The notes below the pieces were generated by a model. That model was not told the origin of the DNA and did not search any database. It was given only the letters and a program-made list of their open reading frames with translations. A DNA stretch of 64,000 bases from assembly GCA_947095585.1 (NCBI GenBank), contig OX352763.1, positions 99,675,908 to 99,739,907 of the forward strand, in the 5' to 3' direction. This document shows, piece after piece, positions 11,041 to 22,740 of the stretch (its first letter is position 1; the number at the start of each line of letters is the position of its first letter). This DNA comes from Nephrocerus scutellatus. Lineage: Eukaryota; Arthropoda; Insecta; Diptera; Pipunculidae. The position numbers and the translations under genes are program-made.

Positions 11041-11367
11041 TCATAATCCCGATAATCATAATCATGTGGGCACCGTGGCTCAGTGGATAAGAGCATGGAC
11101 TTCTGAGCAGGGGGTTCGTGGCTCGAATCGCAGTAACACCAAAAGTATTTTTCACGGTGTCTAACCTCTCGTGAACGTTTGTCGTTCCGAGAGTAATAAC
11201 TTGTCACGGAATGCTTCTCAATTCGCCGTTCGGAGCAGATTAAATTGTAGGTCCCCTCCATTTGTGTGCAAAAATATACATGATCAACAAAAATTTTTTG
11301 CGAGATGCAAAGCCCTGGACCGCAATGGTCTGTCGCGCCGAATATTATTATCATAATTCCGAAATAA
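11041..11367 (+). mobile_element. tRNA-derived SINE with candidate target-site duplications
   Basis: Body about 11057-11350. The head is tRNA-like with an A box TGGCTCAGTGG at 11076-11086 and a B-box-like GGCTCGAATCG at 11120-11130, the internal RNA polymerase III promoter layout. Body words include CACCAAAAGTATTTTTCACG and CATTTGTGTGCAAAAATAT. The tail reads TTTTTTGCGAGATGC, CCTGGACCGCAATGG, then AATATTATTAT. It resembles the RTE tail at about 5075-5141. Flanking imperfect repeats TCATAATCCCGATAA (11041-11055) and TCATAATTCCGAAATAA (11351-11367) look like the target-site duplication. The best-preserved SINE copy here. Confidence 0.85.
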
Positions 11368-12503
11368 AAATTTGAGATTTTTATTTAAAAAATTGGCTTA
11401 CGAGTGCGAGGAAATTTTAAGTAAGTCCATTAAAAAGCTTACACAGCAAACAAACAGAACCGATTCTAACTGGTTCTTGAAGAGTTTTTTTTTCTTTAAC
11501 CATAAAATCAAAAAAATCTTAGCATTTCTCTATCAAAGCTATCAGATTCGATTGATAAAAATCACCCCATTCACTCATGAGTCCCGCTTAAAAGTGTAAA
11601 ACTTTCCGACAGCAACAAATTAGCAGCGAACTAATGAATAGGCAGATCACACGCGGCGGCTGTTGGCTGTTTCCACATATCCTTTCCATTTGGCAACCTG
11701 CACGTATACATATAATTATCAATCAAATCATTGCCATCAAAAAAGAATCCGGTAATGCGAATCAAAAAATCATACACAAACAAGAAACCTCCACGGAAAC
11801 AGGTAGGCAAACAACAACTAACCTCTATGGAGGTTCCATTCCATCTTCTTACTTATTCCATAATCCATACATCCACACAGGCAAAGCCCAAGAATATAAC
11901 ACGCGTTCATTTCGATTTTATCGAGTTATAGCGCTTTTTAACCGATACCCTATTATGCATGTTATGTGTTTCCTATATCCATTCATTAGGAGTGCGGATT
12001 CATATTCATACACCGAAGTCTGCCTTCTAGTCGGTTCCTGTAGCACAGCAACAACACCTTGCGACTATGACGACGATCACCGACAGTGAAAGAAACGTCA
12101 TGTGTGATCTTCCTTATAGATCGCGCAGGAAGAAAGACAAACAATTTAGAGATGTCCTATCTTTGTGCAAGCGCGACCGGAGAACGTCTTTCCCGTATGG
12201 AAAGGAGCGGAAGATTATTAATTCAAGACCCACCTGCGATTGCGACACTATAGACTCTATGCAGTCCAAAACCAATGGTTCTCTCGCCGGTCGAATCTAA
12301 AGATGCTGAAGAATGATTAACTGCAGCGTGGAATAAGCACAGAGCGAAGGCCACAGCCACCTTGGTGTTTCCTTCATGTATAGGAAGACTACAGACTTCG
12401 TATTGAATTCCAAATTAATCGGTGGATGTCATTCGAGTGTGATCAGATGAGATTTAAGAGGTCATCGGCGATTTGTCCCAGTAATATTGATTGTGAGTAA
12501 AGC
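11368..12503. other. No recognisable gene
   Basis: Two overlapping plus-strand frames (11634-12089 with 151 codons, 12067-12300 with 77 codons) are open, but I recognise no domain. The second is rich in charged residues near RSRRKKDKQFRDV. They could be exonic, but nothing independent supports that. Confidence 0.4.
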
Positions 12504-12520
12504 AAAAAAAAAAAAAAAAA
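12504..12520 (+). repeat. Poly(A) run, 17 A
   Basis: Uninterrupted run of 17 adenines preceded by AATATTGATTGTGAGTAAAGC. It could be the tail of an unrecognised retroposed sequence, or simple slippage. Confidence 0.85.
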
Positions 12521-12735
12521 CACCGCAATGTGCGATGAATTTTCTGAATTTCTTTTATTTTCAATTTAAGTTTTTGTTGATTTTAGTTTCAGAGAATCTT
12601 CTAAAAATTGGCTGCTTAAGTAGCATTGGGTGAGCTGATTAGATTCTAATATTAGGCTTATTTTCTTTGTGCTTCATTAAAATTTGGTGTAACCATCATG
12701 CGCGGTATAAGTGTAACTTCTTTGATACTGTGTGG

Positions 12736-13110
12736 CAAAAAACCCCCAACAGAATTTTATGAGTCTCTTGAAGACCATCAATAGACCCACAAAACCCCCA
12801 AAAGAATCATAAAAAGACCCCTTAAAAACACCCTCAAAATATCCCCCAAAACCTCCAAATAAACGACCCGAAGACTCTCAAAAGAATCTTTAAAAAACTA
12901 CCAAAAGACCCCAAAAAGACTCCCAAACGACTTTTCCAAAAATTCCGTAAAGTACCCGCAAAAGCCCACATAATTACCCTCAACAACGCCTAAGAAACCC
13001 AAAAACTGACCCTTAAAAGTAAGACCCCTTAAGAGGAAAGACCCCTAAAATACCCTCAAAAGATTCCCAAAGACCCCCAAGAGTATCTCAAAAGGCCCAA
13101 AAAAAAATAT
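12736..13110 (+). repeat. Cryptic A/C-rich repeat of AGACCCCAAAA-like words
   Basis: About 375 bases consisting mostly of A and C on the plus strand, with repeated words such as CCCCCAAAA, AAAAGACCCC and ACCCTCAAAA at roughly 10-base spacing. T and G are scarce. It is neither a clean microsatellite nor coding. Its edges are fairly sharp against normal AT-rich DNA. Confidence 0.8.
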
Positions 13111-13719
13111 AGAAATCGCCTGAGAAATCGGCTTAGTTCCCGAAATTCCAGTCCCTTATGACCGTATTCCTGAATTTCCATAGAAACAAGTCTTACTGTC
13201 GCACCTTAGTCACAGAAATCGCTTGAGAAATGACTTAGTTACAAGATTTCAAGTCAAAAAACACAAAATCGCAACAAAAAATCCTAACGCAAAACCGTAA
13301 CACAAAATTAATTTTTGCTATCGTGCTAAAATTTCCCCTCACCACCTATAAAGTAGTTCCACTTACAAAAATGGAATCCTATCAGTCGGGTACCATCCTC
13401 GCTTTTATTGGAAGGAGTTTTTTTAAATGAACTAAAATTTATTGCGAGCCCGAATGGCGAAGCTTATATTCAGAGGACATGAAAGTTTTTTCAGCGAGCG
13501 CGTGTCCTTTGTACGTACGTTTGTACCGTTTATTTGCTGTGTCGTATATCTCGGCTTCTACTAGTCATAATTTGATGGGACCTGTTTTAAAACAATTGTT
13601 TAAAGCTCTGCTTCAGATGGTGCAATTTCTTGATTGCTTTGATTGCTTGATTGATGGCGTAAGGGTACTACCCATTTGGAAACTGAAAAAAATACTCAAT
13701 CACTCATGTGAAGGAGACT
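13111..13719. other. No gene; short direct repeat
   Basis: Contains two copies of an AGAAATCGCNTGAGAAATNG-type word near 13109 and 13216, about 107 bases apart. Nothing else recognised. Confidence 0.5.
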
Positions 13720-15130
13720 ACCAATTTCAATGTTGTTGAGTTCATTAATATCGTTGTAGAAGAAAGCTCCCATATGGGTTTTACGTTTTTTGAATAGGGC
13801 TGGATCAGTACAGAGAAGATGGACGATGGTCTCCTCCTTCTCCTCATCCATGCAGCTTCTGCAGAAGTCATTCGAGAAGACTCCAAGTCTTGCTGCATGC
13901 CTGCCTATGAGACAATGTCACAGTGTGATGACATCTTTTTGAGATATCAAACACTTGGAGCGTTTCAAATCTAGCTTGGGTCAGATATGTTTTGTCGCTA
14001 CGCAAGTTGTACCGTTTGACCATACCTACAGTAAGTTTTTAAATTAGCATCCCGCATTAACAAGTGTTTGCATGTAGCGATTGGTATGCCTATGGAACTA
14101 TATTCAGGTAAGAAGGGTAGTGTAGTTCCTTGCTTGGCGAGTTCGTCAGCCATCCAATTACTCGGAATGTTTCTGTGCCCCGTCACCCAACACAAGTAGA
14201 TATTGAACTGCTCCGCCATCTCCACGAGAGATGATCGGCAGTTAAGGCCTAGAATTTAAGCAGTAGAGACTGATTCCAGAGATTTCATTGCAGCTAGGCT
14301 ATCCGAGAATATACGGATATACTTAGAGGTTATGACGTTTCTCTTCAGCTAAGACAATACTTCACTGATCGCCATAAATTCAGCCTGGAAAACACTACAG
14401 TGATTAGGAAGACGGAAAGAGAGGCTAAGATTTAGGTTTTTTGAGAAAGCACCTTCGCCGATTCCGTCATCAGTTTTTGACCCGTCTGTGTAAGAATGAA
14501 TGTGTTCACCTTCCAAGCAAGCATCTTCGTCTCAGATTGATCTGATGGGGAAGGTAACCTCTGTAAGTTTTTGTTGAAATGGTGTAGTTTATGTTGTCTG
14601 GGAACCTGACTAAATTCAAGATAGAGGATTAACCGATTTCCTTTTTAGTCCACTGGGAGATAGCATAAAGGCGAATAGTCGAACTAGCAGCTGCTTGCCT
14701 GCTGTAAATGTCGAGTGATGTAAGGTCGAACAGAATGTCCAATGCGGCGAAGGGGATTGTACGAAGTGCTCCGCTCATACATAGACTAGCTCGTTCTTGG
14801 ACTTTGCTTAATTTGTCAAGGTGTGCTCTCTGATTTAAGGCAGCATACCATACAGTCACACCGCATAGAAGAGTAGGACTTACTACAATGGTGTTGAAGA
14901 CCACATCTGCTACCAATGGCTTTTTTGCTTGAGAAGAGTGCCCCTGTGGCTTTACGAACTCTTTCTTGTATGTTTAGTTTCCAGCTTAGTTTCCTGTCCA
15001 AAATAAGACCCAAATACTTGGCTTTATCAGAGAATTTTAAGCTTATACCTTTCACAGAAGAAGAGTTTATAAGTGGAACTTTATATTTTCTGATGAAATG
15101 ATGATTGTTCTGCTCGCTGACGGATAATAT
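13720..15130 (-). pseudogene. LOA-group non-LTR retrotransposon, ORF2 3' part (thumb to C-terminus)
   Basis: On minus, from 15130 down: RT thumb (KAKYLGLILDRKLSW, then ATGALFSSKKAIGSRCGL) at about 15100-14920; a connection region (PTLLCGVTVWYAAL, LSKVQERASLCMSGALRT, LTSLDIYSRQAAA) at 14916-14640; decayed RNase H at about 14480-14010 whose last motif is CWVTGHRNIPSNWMADELAK; and a C-terminal cysteine-rich tail (CRSCMDEE-type, then VHLLCTDPALF) near 13900-13790. Frameshifts separate the pieces. It is related to the 36955-37720 and 53485-55770 copies. It abuts an RTE piece at 15131. Confidence 0.82.
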
Positions 15131-15360
15131 TACCATTACATCAGTCGCGAATCACTTTTCTAACCCTTCATTGAAGAGTCAGAACATCTTCTTGTCGGAG
15201 CTCGTTCTTGATAGTGATCCTGTTATCTTTAGTTGGCTTATAAAATTGTTCATGGTTAACTTAAATAGTCTGTCAGTTTATTTCTTTCATGGCTTTTTAA
15301 AGTTTTACTCTATCTATGCTATCATAAGCGGTTTGTTATTTTTTAAACAGACAGTGAAGT
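15131..15360 (-). pseudogene. RTE-group RT fragment
   Basis: On minus, TTATGATAGCATAGATAGAG (AYDSIDR, motif A) near 15308-15330 is followed by GAAGCCATGAAAGAAA-type sequence. Next comes AGTTAACCATGAACAATTTT near 15242-15262, and then GGATCACTATCAAG. These match 4060-4200 of the large RTE copy in the same order. The frame is destroyed. The LOA remnant starts right at its 3' side, so one element may have inserted into the other. Confidence 0.7.
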
Positions 15361-17044
15361 GGATAAAAATTCATGACAATTTTCCATCGTCAAAGGAGAT
15401 CGCTATCGTACTGAGTGACTATTTTGGAATAAATTGGAAAAGATTGATTTTGTGTAAATGCAGTTACAACCAGATGGTGCCACATGCCACACAGCTGGTC
15501 AAACAATTAAGTAAATGAAGTTCAAAGTTGGGTGCTTAGACCAGCCAATCGGTCGTCTCATTCATACGCCTCTGAAGTTTTTTTGTGACGTCTTTGTTCA
15601 GATTTCAATCCATACGAATAAGCCCGAGATTTTTACGAAAAAGTCCTGAAGAATTTATCGTGCAGGCGTTTCCGTGAAGAAAATTTGAATGACTTAGTTT
15701 TTCAAAAATAATATTATCGATATGTAAATAAAACTTTTTATTAATTTTCACATTTACAGCTTTATTTTTTAGTTAAAATATCTTCATATCGAGCATTCAA
15801 TCACGTCTTATTATGTGATCTTAAACACCAACCCTACATTGACTTACCTCCTAAATTAAATTCCCTATACTCATTTAGATTACCATCTCAAATTAATCGG
15901 AAGAAATCACTGAACAGCTGCAGTTGTCCGCTGTCAAGTATCCTTCTACTTCTAATGGCTTATTATGACTGTTTGCCAAATGTCGCTTTTTTTCTTCTTC
16001 TTAGAGTTTTAAGCTGCAGCGTCTCAATACGCCCACACCCATTGTCACAGCTGCAAATAATTCAATCCAATTCCTTTGCAACGAAAGGGTTCATATTCTC
16101 ATCGTCCTTCGATGGTAGCTAAATAGAAAGCAACACCATTAGACAGAAAAAAAGGGCTGAACAAATAAATCACTTTCTTTTATTTATTTGATTTTTTCGT
16201 CATAGCTGATTTTCATTAAGGAAAATTTTTAATAAAGAAGTACGGAAAAATTGTCCTTGTCCATGATATTGTCCATGCCACCAGTATCGACTGATTCTTC
16301 TAATTAAGGCGAAATTGAATATTTTAACGGCGATACAAGCTCTACGTTTTCCAAATGAAAAATACTTTGTGCAAGCTTCAATGCCCCGGAGACTTAACTG
16401 AATTCTTTTTTACTTTTTTTTTCTCTTAATTTATCGGCGATGTCCTCCATTTCTGAACGAAATGTGCACCCGTTCAATATTGTTATCTTGCTGTGGACAT
16501 TTTGCTTGAAATAAAGTATACTCATCTATTCCATCTGTTTTTTGTTGTTGTTGTAAAAAAGTATAACGGATATTTCAAAAACTTCCAAGTGGGAAAGGAT
16601 TTTCTATTTTCAATTTTATCTTTTTCTTATTCTTTCACCGCAAACGCGATTTAACTCAATAAGAGAGTTTTTTCTTTTTGAGGAATTACGATAGAGGTCT
16701 CATTTAGACAACAAGAAGTTGTAAGCTATATCTTTGCTGACACAAACTGACAACATCAAACTGCATGTTGACAGTAGTTGTTGATTAATGGTCATTATTA
16801 TTGAACCTATCTTCTTCGAATTATAACTTTTTGGTTTTATCCTTTCGAGGCCGTTAAACTTATCGAAAATAAGTTTTGAACATTTTGTCTGAAAAAGGCA
16901 ATAAATTGAACCTTCTAATAAGATGATAAGCTTGAAGTGACAATTTTACACGTCAAATGCCAATCAAGTATTTTAATGTCGGTGTTAAAAAAACAAAACT
17001 CAAAGAAAACATATTATGACCCTTTTTTTTATAATTTGCACACG
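15361..17044. other. No recognisable gene
   Basis: AT-rich. The stretch 15380-15720 lies next to the RTE piece and may be an unrecognised insertion. From 15720 to 17044 I see only simple AT-rich DNA without domains or element ends. Confidence 0.5.
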
Positions 17045-18520
17045 CTAGAGGGGTTTGCACCCTTATAATGCTGACCACAGTGTGGACATAAGGAAATTAG
17101 GGAGAGGAAAAAATTAGATGTCTATGAAAGTGTGTCTTAAATGACTGCAGATCATGCAAACGCGGTAACATAGAATCCAGCAATTCATTCCACATAACTA
17201 TAGTGCGGCTAATTGGTTTAGTGCGTCAAAATATAAGCCTAATGGTAGACCCGTGGGCTCGAGTTGAGACACGGTTATTACGGATGGGTTAAAGAATGGG
17301 CGAGTATATGCCTTGTTAATAGTAGCCAGATCGAAAGGATTGAAGTATATCTTGCAACGTTTTAGGAAACCTAAACATTTCGCAACATTCTTGGCGATGT
17401 CAAATATGTCATTTAAACGAAGCTTGTTGTTGACTCACATACCAAGAATTGCGAGGTTTTCAGTTTCTTCCATGCAAGATCCATTCATGGATAAAGGCAA
17501 GACAGCATTGGGTTTTGGAAGCGTTAAATTCTACTCAATTGTGTAGTCCCCACCTTGTTATGCTGTCAAGGTCATAATTAAACGTGCTTGACAATGTGCT
17601 GTTGATCGAGTTTCAATTGGGATGAAGAGAGGCGTGCAGAAAGCGCGAACTCATATGAAAAGCTAATGGTGCTGTCGACAGCGAAAGAATGAATTTGATT
17701 GGAAGAAGCGGAGAGTTAATGAAAATGAGAAAGATTGTCGTAGACAAAAAACAGATATTGTGGAACACCGGCGTTTATGCGGTGAACACTGGATTATAAA
17801 CCGTCCAATGCGACCTGGATTGAGCGGCCAGAAAGGTAGTTACTAGTCCAATCGAGTAGGGTGTTGTTAATTCCATAAGCAGTCATTTTCGACAAATGAG
17901 CTCGATGCCAGACTCTGCCAAATGCCTTGAAATGAAATATCGAGCGCAACTACTTTGCTTTTACTAAATGCGTGAACAGACGGTTCCACTTTTCAGTGAG
18001 ATAAGCCATCAGGTCACCTGTTGAATGCTGCCTACGAAAACCGTACAGCTGTTCTCGCTAAGGATTTAACTTGATTCAAGGTATTGCATAAGCTTACGAT
18101 TGATCACCGTTTCCATAACCTTAGAAAGTATGGATGTTAGCGCAATGGGTCGGTACGAGGAAAGAGATGACGTTTTGCCTTTTTTTGAAACAGGCTGGAT
18201 AAAGGCTGTTTTCCAATTGCTTGGGACGACTCCAGAAGTATAAGATAAATGGAAAAATCTGCTCAATGGTAATGCCAACGTTGAAGAACACCTCTTCAAA
18301 ACTATAGCAGGAATGCCATCAGGTCCAGCAGGTTTATGAATGTTGAGATCATTTAATACCCTAGCCACTTGACGAGTACAAAAGTGAATCTGTCCCATAC
18401 AGGATTCGACTCTTGCAAGTACTGACGGTACTGTGGAGTGGGGCGAAATGTAAAGCAAGCAGATTGGCCTTGTCTATAGAGCTAAAAAGAACTATCGAGT
18501 TTGCAGAATTGGACTGAGAT
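17045..18520 (-). pseudogene. CR1-group non-LTR retrotransposon, RT to C-terminus
   Basis: On minus, from 18520 down: linker (SSIDKANLLALHFAP), RT blocks 0-2 (LNDLNIHKPAGPDGIPAIVL, LSYTSGVVPSNWKTAFIQPV, SYRPIALTSILSKVMETVI) in an open frame 18458-18066; then decayed palm and thumb with VEFNASKTQCCL near 17560-17520; then the C-terminal tail with an NPSVITVSTRAHG-type region near 17290-17240. There are frameshifts after 18066. The same family lies on plus at 20580-22740, and a short C-terminal scrap occurs at 50740-50945. The CR1-group assignment rests on these RT blocks; the exact clade is uncertain. Confidence 0.82.
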
Positions 18521-19197
18521 TTATTTAAAGTTCATATTGTGGCCATACTTTGGCGGTCAACAGCCAATTTTCTTTTGATGTTGACACTCGAAAATGCGCA
18601 CAAAAAGGGATTTTTTAAAAATGAACCGAAAACATTTTTTTAAGAAGGTAAAAATGTCAATCAATTAAAAAATACTTTTTCTACCAATTCAACAATTTTT
18701 AAATTCCCTAGCCGTTCTCATTTCGAATTTATTTTCAATCACATTTCTAAAATCCTCCAGATCACCTTCTCGCTCAAACAGCGAAAGTAATATCTTTACC
18801 TTTTATCTCCTGTTAATTGATCGAATGATATCTTCAAAAGAATTTTTCATTTACATTTTGTATCCACGGTATTTGTTGCCATTGCCCGAGACATTTTCAT
18901 CATCATCGTTTTCGTGATTAAATTGGCCGGCGGCTGAGATGAGCGTGACATGAAAGATGCCGTCTTGCAAAGAGGTCGACGTGGTGACACTTATAATACT
19001 GTTAAGTGACACTGGAAACACAACATGGGACAAAAGATTTGTTTATTAAAAACTCGTCAAACAATTCATTTTATACGTTTATGTATATCCGGTAATAAAG
19101 ATTGCTTCCTTGACAACAGCTTTTATAATGAGTTGTTGTTCTCTGTTGATTATTGCCATTTGCTTACATTAAATATAGATATATATTAATAAAAAAA
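18521..19197. other. No recognisable feature
   Basis: AT-rich DNA between a CR1-group copy and a HINE-like copy. No domain or repeat was recognised. Confidence 0.5.
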
Positions 19198-20092
19198 CAA
19201 CCCATAAAAATTAAAATTTTTCATCTAAATTCTCTAATCGCAGAAATTGATATGGGAGCCCCTCGATCCTGGGCCATTTTTTTTTATTGTAGAAGAAAAT
19301 CATCGAAACAAACATTTGACATCAGATGTTAAAATTGAAAAAGCTCAGATCATTTTATTCTGAGCACTTAGAGCACGCTCATACTCTGAGCAAATAAGAA
19401 ACACGAACATTTATCTTGAGAACTCTTTGACTGCTCTGAACTAATTTATGAAAACGCCAAATGACAGAAAATTGTGAAAACTTGTTGTTCTATCTGTATG
19501 TTGATATCGACAACAAAAAAAACGACATCAATAAAAATACAATTCAGTATATAATAAAAATGTAAGTTGAAGTAAGCATAAAACATTTATGTCTCGTTTC
19601 ATTTGCTGGGTTCATTTGTGCGTGCGCTAAGATTTCTCTCTCTCTCTCCACCACCACCAAACCATGCAGCGCAGCCGACTGCACAGCACACACCGCACAC
19701 AGTCCATAAAGGGCGACGAATATCTGATGCCAGTACAGATATTTAAAAAATGTATAAGGGCCTTGCGGCCGAACCCGGGACCCGATCACTACCAAATTTT
19801 CGAAAAAGTATTGTTTATTGGGTATACACATGTGTGTAAAATTTGAAGAAAATCGGGTAAATTTTTTAAAATTTTTGTTTGGGAGCCCCCCGACCCCGCA
19901 GCCCGAGGGGCCTCAAAATTTAATAGAAAGTGTTGTCTCCGGAAATACGCAAGTGTGCAAAATTTCAATAAAATCGGGCCATGGGAAGTGGGTTAAAAAT
20001 TGATCGCAAGAATCCACGACAGACGACCGACCGACGACCGACGACCGACCGACGACCCACGGGCAAGTGAAGTTAATATAGAGAATTTAAAA
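19198..20092 (+). mobile_element. HINE-like element, copy 3 (chimeric, two repeat units)
   Basis: 5' end with CCCATAAAAATTAAAATTTT and CTAAATTCTCTAA at 19201-19237. Then about 360 bases unlike other copies (19290-19655), including a (TC)n run near 19637. The 5' module resumes (GCACAGCACACACCGCACAC, ATCTGATGCC), followed by one internal unit (anchor near 19828), the terminal unit (anchor near 19945), a (CCGA)n-type microsatellite at about 20020-20056, CCACGGGCAAGTG and AATATAGAGAATTTA. The 360-base block may be an insertion or a replaced segment. Confidence 0.82.
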
Positions 20093-20579
20093 ATAAAAGA
20101 GTGTATAAATTTTTGTATCGGTATTTTTTTCCATTGTATCCTGAAGATGGGGTATATTGAACATTAAGCTTAAGGAATTGCTGTGTTTACTCCGAACATA
20201 TGGGAATATCTTCAATGTAAAGAAGTAGTGGAAAGCAAAAGCTTGTGTTTCCAGCCACATACGTGGGCTGAGAACGAATTTTTTCGCTTTGTTTACATAT
20301 GTACATGTCCACAGTCCACAGTCCAGCAGTTCTGGCACTGAGCGAAACTCAAGTATTTGATAATTCTGATACTTCGGATTTAAATCTGCCTGGGTATAGC
20401 TTAGTGCCATAATTTTTTCAACGGCGCAGGCTCGCAATTTATGTTGGTAGTGATGTTGCATTTAAATTTTTGCCTTAATCAAGTCAATGTTCCAATGCGG
20501 AATTTTAATTTCATATGGCCGAGAGTAATGGTACAAGGGCGCAACACTCACTACTGCTTTCTTTAAAGAAGAACTAACT
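20093..20579. other. No recognisable gene
   Basis: A 124-codon minus frame (20461-20087) is open but has no recognised domain. It lies between a HINE-like copy and a CR1-group copy. Confidence 0.45.
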
Positions 20580-22740
20580 TAGACAGAGTTTCAACTCGTG
20601 ACGAGTTTGATGCACTGTCTGATTCAATTGCAATTTCATAAATGATGATAACACTGAAATCGTTATTGCGGGCGATTTCAATGTACACAATTCTGTGTGG
20701 CTTCACCATTCTGGCCAGAAAACACACGTAGGAAGGGATGATCCTACAAGAATACCTGACATTGCAAATCATTCCGCGAACACCCTTGACTTGTTCCTTA
20801 CCTCACGTCCTGATAATTACTCCGTCAATGTATTATCGCCTATAGGCTCGTCTGACCATTGTGTTTTATCAGCTAATTTCTCGTTAAGAAACCACGCAGT
20901 TAGAGAAAAAACTCCCAAAAAACCGTATGGCAATACGAGAAAGCCTTAACAACTTCTTTAGGAAAATTAACTGGTCGCTATTGTTTCGTGATAGCAACGT
21001 GGATGGCGTCGCTTATGCAATCACAAACATCATCATTATTGGTATGAGAGACTTTATACCTTTCAGAAATAAGTCTATCACACCAAAAACGAATGGATGG
21101 TATGACTCAAGAGGTAAAGAGGCTTCTAGGATTAGAAAGGTGTGCTTTCGGTTTTACAAAACAAACCCTACTGAGGAAAACTTAATTTTAAACGAGCCAG
21201 AAATGATTGCAATGCTCGGTGAGTCAAATTCACCTACTAACAAAAATTTAGGCAAAAATACTACAATGTCCCAGAGTTAGTAAAAATATATGGTCATTAG
21301 TGGAAAGAATCAAAAATACAGCCTCGTCGTCAATTCCAACGCTCATTTATAATGACACTCCAGTTGTCAACTCTAAAGACAAAGTCAATCTGTATTTGCT
21401 GAAAATTTTGCGGGTAGCTCCACGCTTCCAGATTGTGCATTGATGCCGCATACACCTCCGAATATTAAACACTCTATGGGACATATCTTCATTCGTACTC
21501 GTGCAGTTGCTTAACGATCTCAACATTAAAAAATCCGCTGGGCCACATGGTATTACCCCATTGGTTCTGAAAAGGTGTTATTCCAAGCTGGCGTTACAAT
21601 TGCGTAAGCATTTTCATCTATCCTATTCGTCTGGACTTTTCCCGAAAAGTTGGAAAACAGACTTTGTTCAGGCAATACCCAAAAAAGGCGAGCCGTCGTC
21701 GTCTTCGACGTACCGACCAATAGCACTTACATCCATTCTTTTCAAGGTCATGGAAACGCTGATCAATTTTCAGTTCATAAAATATCTTGAAACCAACGAA
21801 ATCTTTAGTGACCAGCAGTACGGATTTCGTTGGGAACGTTCCACTGGTAATTTGATGGTATATCTTACCAAACAGTGGAACCGATCTTTGCATCAATTTG
21901 GTGAAAGCAAAGCTGTTGCACTCGATATTTCCATAGCATATGAAGACGAGAAACTGCTTCATTGGATTAGAAGCTACCAATTCAAGTTGTATTAGACGGT
22001 TTAAAGTCTGAAATACATCAAATAAATGCTGGCGTTCCGCAGGGCTCTGTTTTGTCCCCAACACTCCTGCTCATTTTAATTAATGATCTCTTAATCTGTG
22101 ACTTCTTATCCAATTCACTCTTTCGCTGACGACAGCACTCTGAGCTTCTCATATTCTCATATAAGTTTGCGGAACTTCCTTCACTTCTAATGTAGAAATC
22201 AAACAACTACATATGTTAAGAACGTCAAATTCTAAACTAGATAGCGTAATAAAAAGGGGAGAAATCAATCGAGTAGAATTTAACGCTTCGAAAACCCAAT
22301 GTTGTCTCCTGTCGTCTAAGCGATTCCCAAATCCCAGCGCTGCTCAAGAGAAGTGGCCAGTTGCATGTCACCTCTCCTTGAATTCAACCGCAATACTCGT
22401 TGCGCTCTAAATGCTCATCAGTTTACCTTCGGACGTACAGTTAAGTTCAGGGATTCGTTCTTCAGCCGTGCAATACGTATGTGGAATGCTCTGCCAAGCT
22501 CTGTCTTTCCATATCACTATGATCCACAGGCATGCAAAACACAAGCTCATAGATATCTCCTAGTTTCTTCTCCTTTCCATTAATGCCTACGCTGTGCCAA
22601 GCATATAGCCGAACATAAAAAGAGTGCGAATTATAAAAAAGCAAATCATATGAGAGGAAGGTCTCTTTTCATCTCCTGTGGTATCCGCAACGTCTTACAT
22701 CGAATGCACCTGGGTATAGACCTTAGAATACTTTCCAGAA
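20580..22740 (+). pseudogene. CR1-group non-LTR retrotransposon, endonuclease C-terminus to 3' end
   Basis: Endonuclease C-terminal half at 20650-20900 (EIVIAGDFNVHNSVWLHHS, NTLDLFLTSRP, PIGSSDHCVLSANF: the conserved GDFN and SDH endonuclease motifs). A linker follows at 20930-21250. RT runs at 21501-21995 (LNDLNIKKSAGPHG, TYRPIALTSILFKVMETLI, QQYGFRWERSTGNLM, VALDISIAYED), then AGVPQGSVLSPTLL near 22030 and a decayed adenine-side region with DDSTLS-like sequence near 22130. A C-terminal tail lies at 22353-22583 (FFSRAIRMWNALPSSVFP). Motif A reads DISIAYED where DISKAFD is usual, and frames shift repeatedly. The 3' end is approximate. Confidence 0.85.

Noticed and set aside
11068..11140. Functional tRNA gene
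   Set aside because: A and B boxes are present, but there is no acceptor-stem pairing, and the body and tail are those of a dispersed SINE.
11634..12300. Two overlapping plus frames (151 and 77 codons) as a gene
   Set aside because: No domain; overlapping in different frames without a shared product.
13109..13240. Two similar AGAAATCGC words as a tandem repeat array
   Set aside because: Only two copies about 107 bases apart; not enough for an array.
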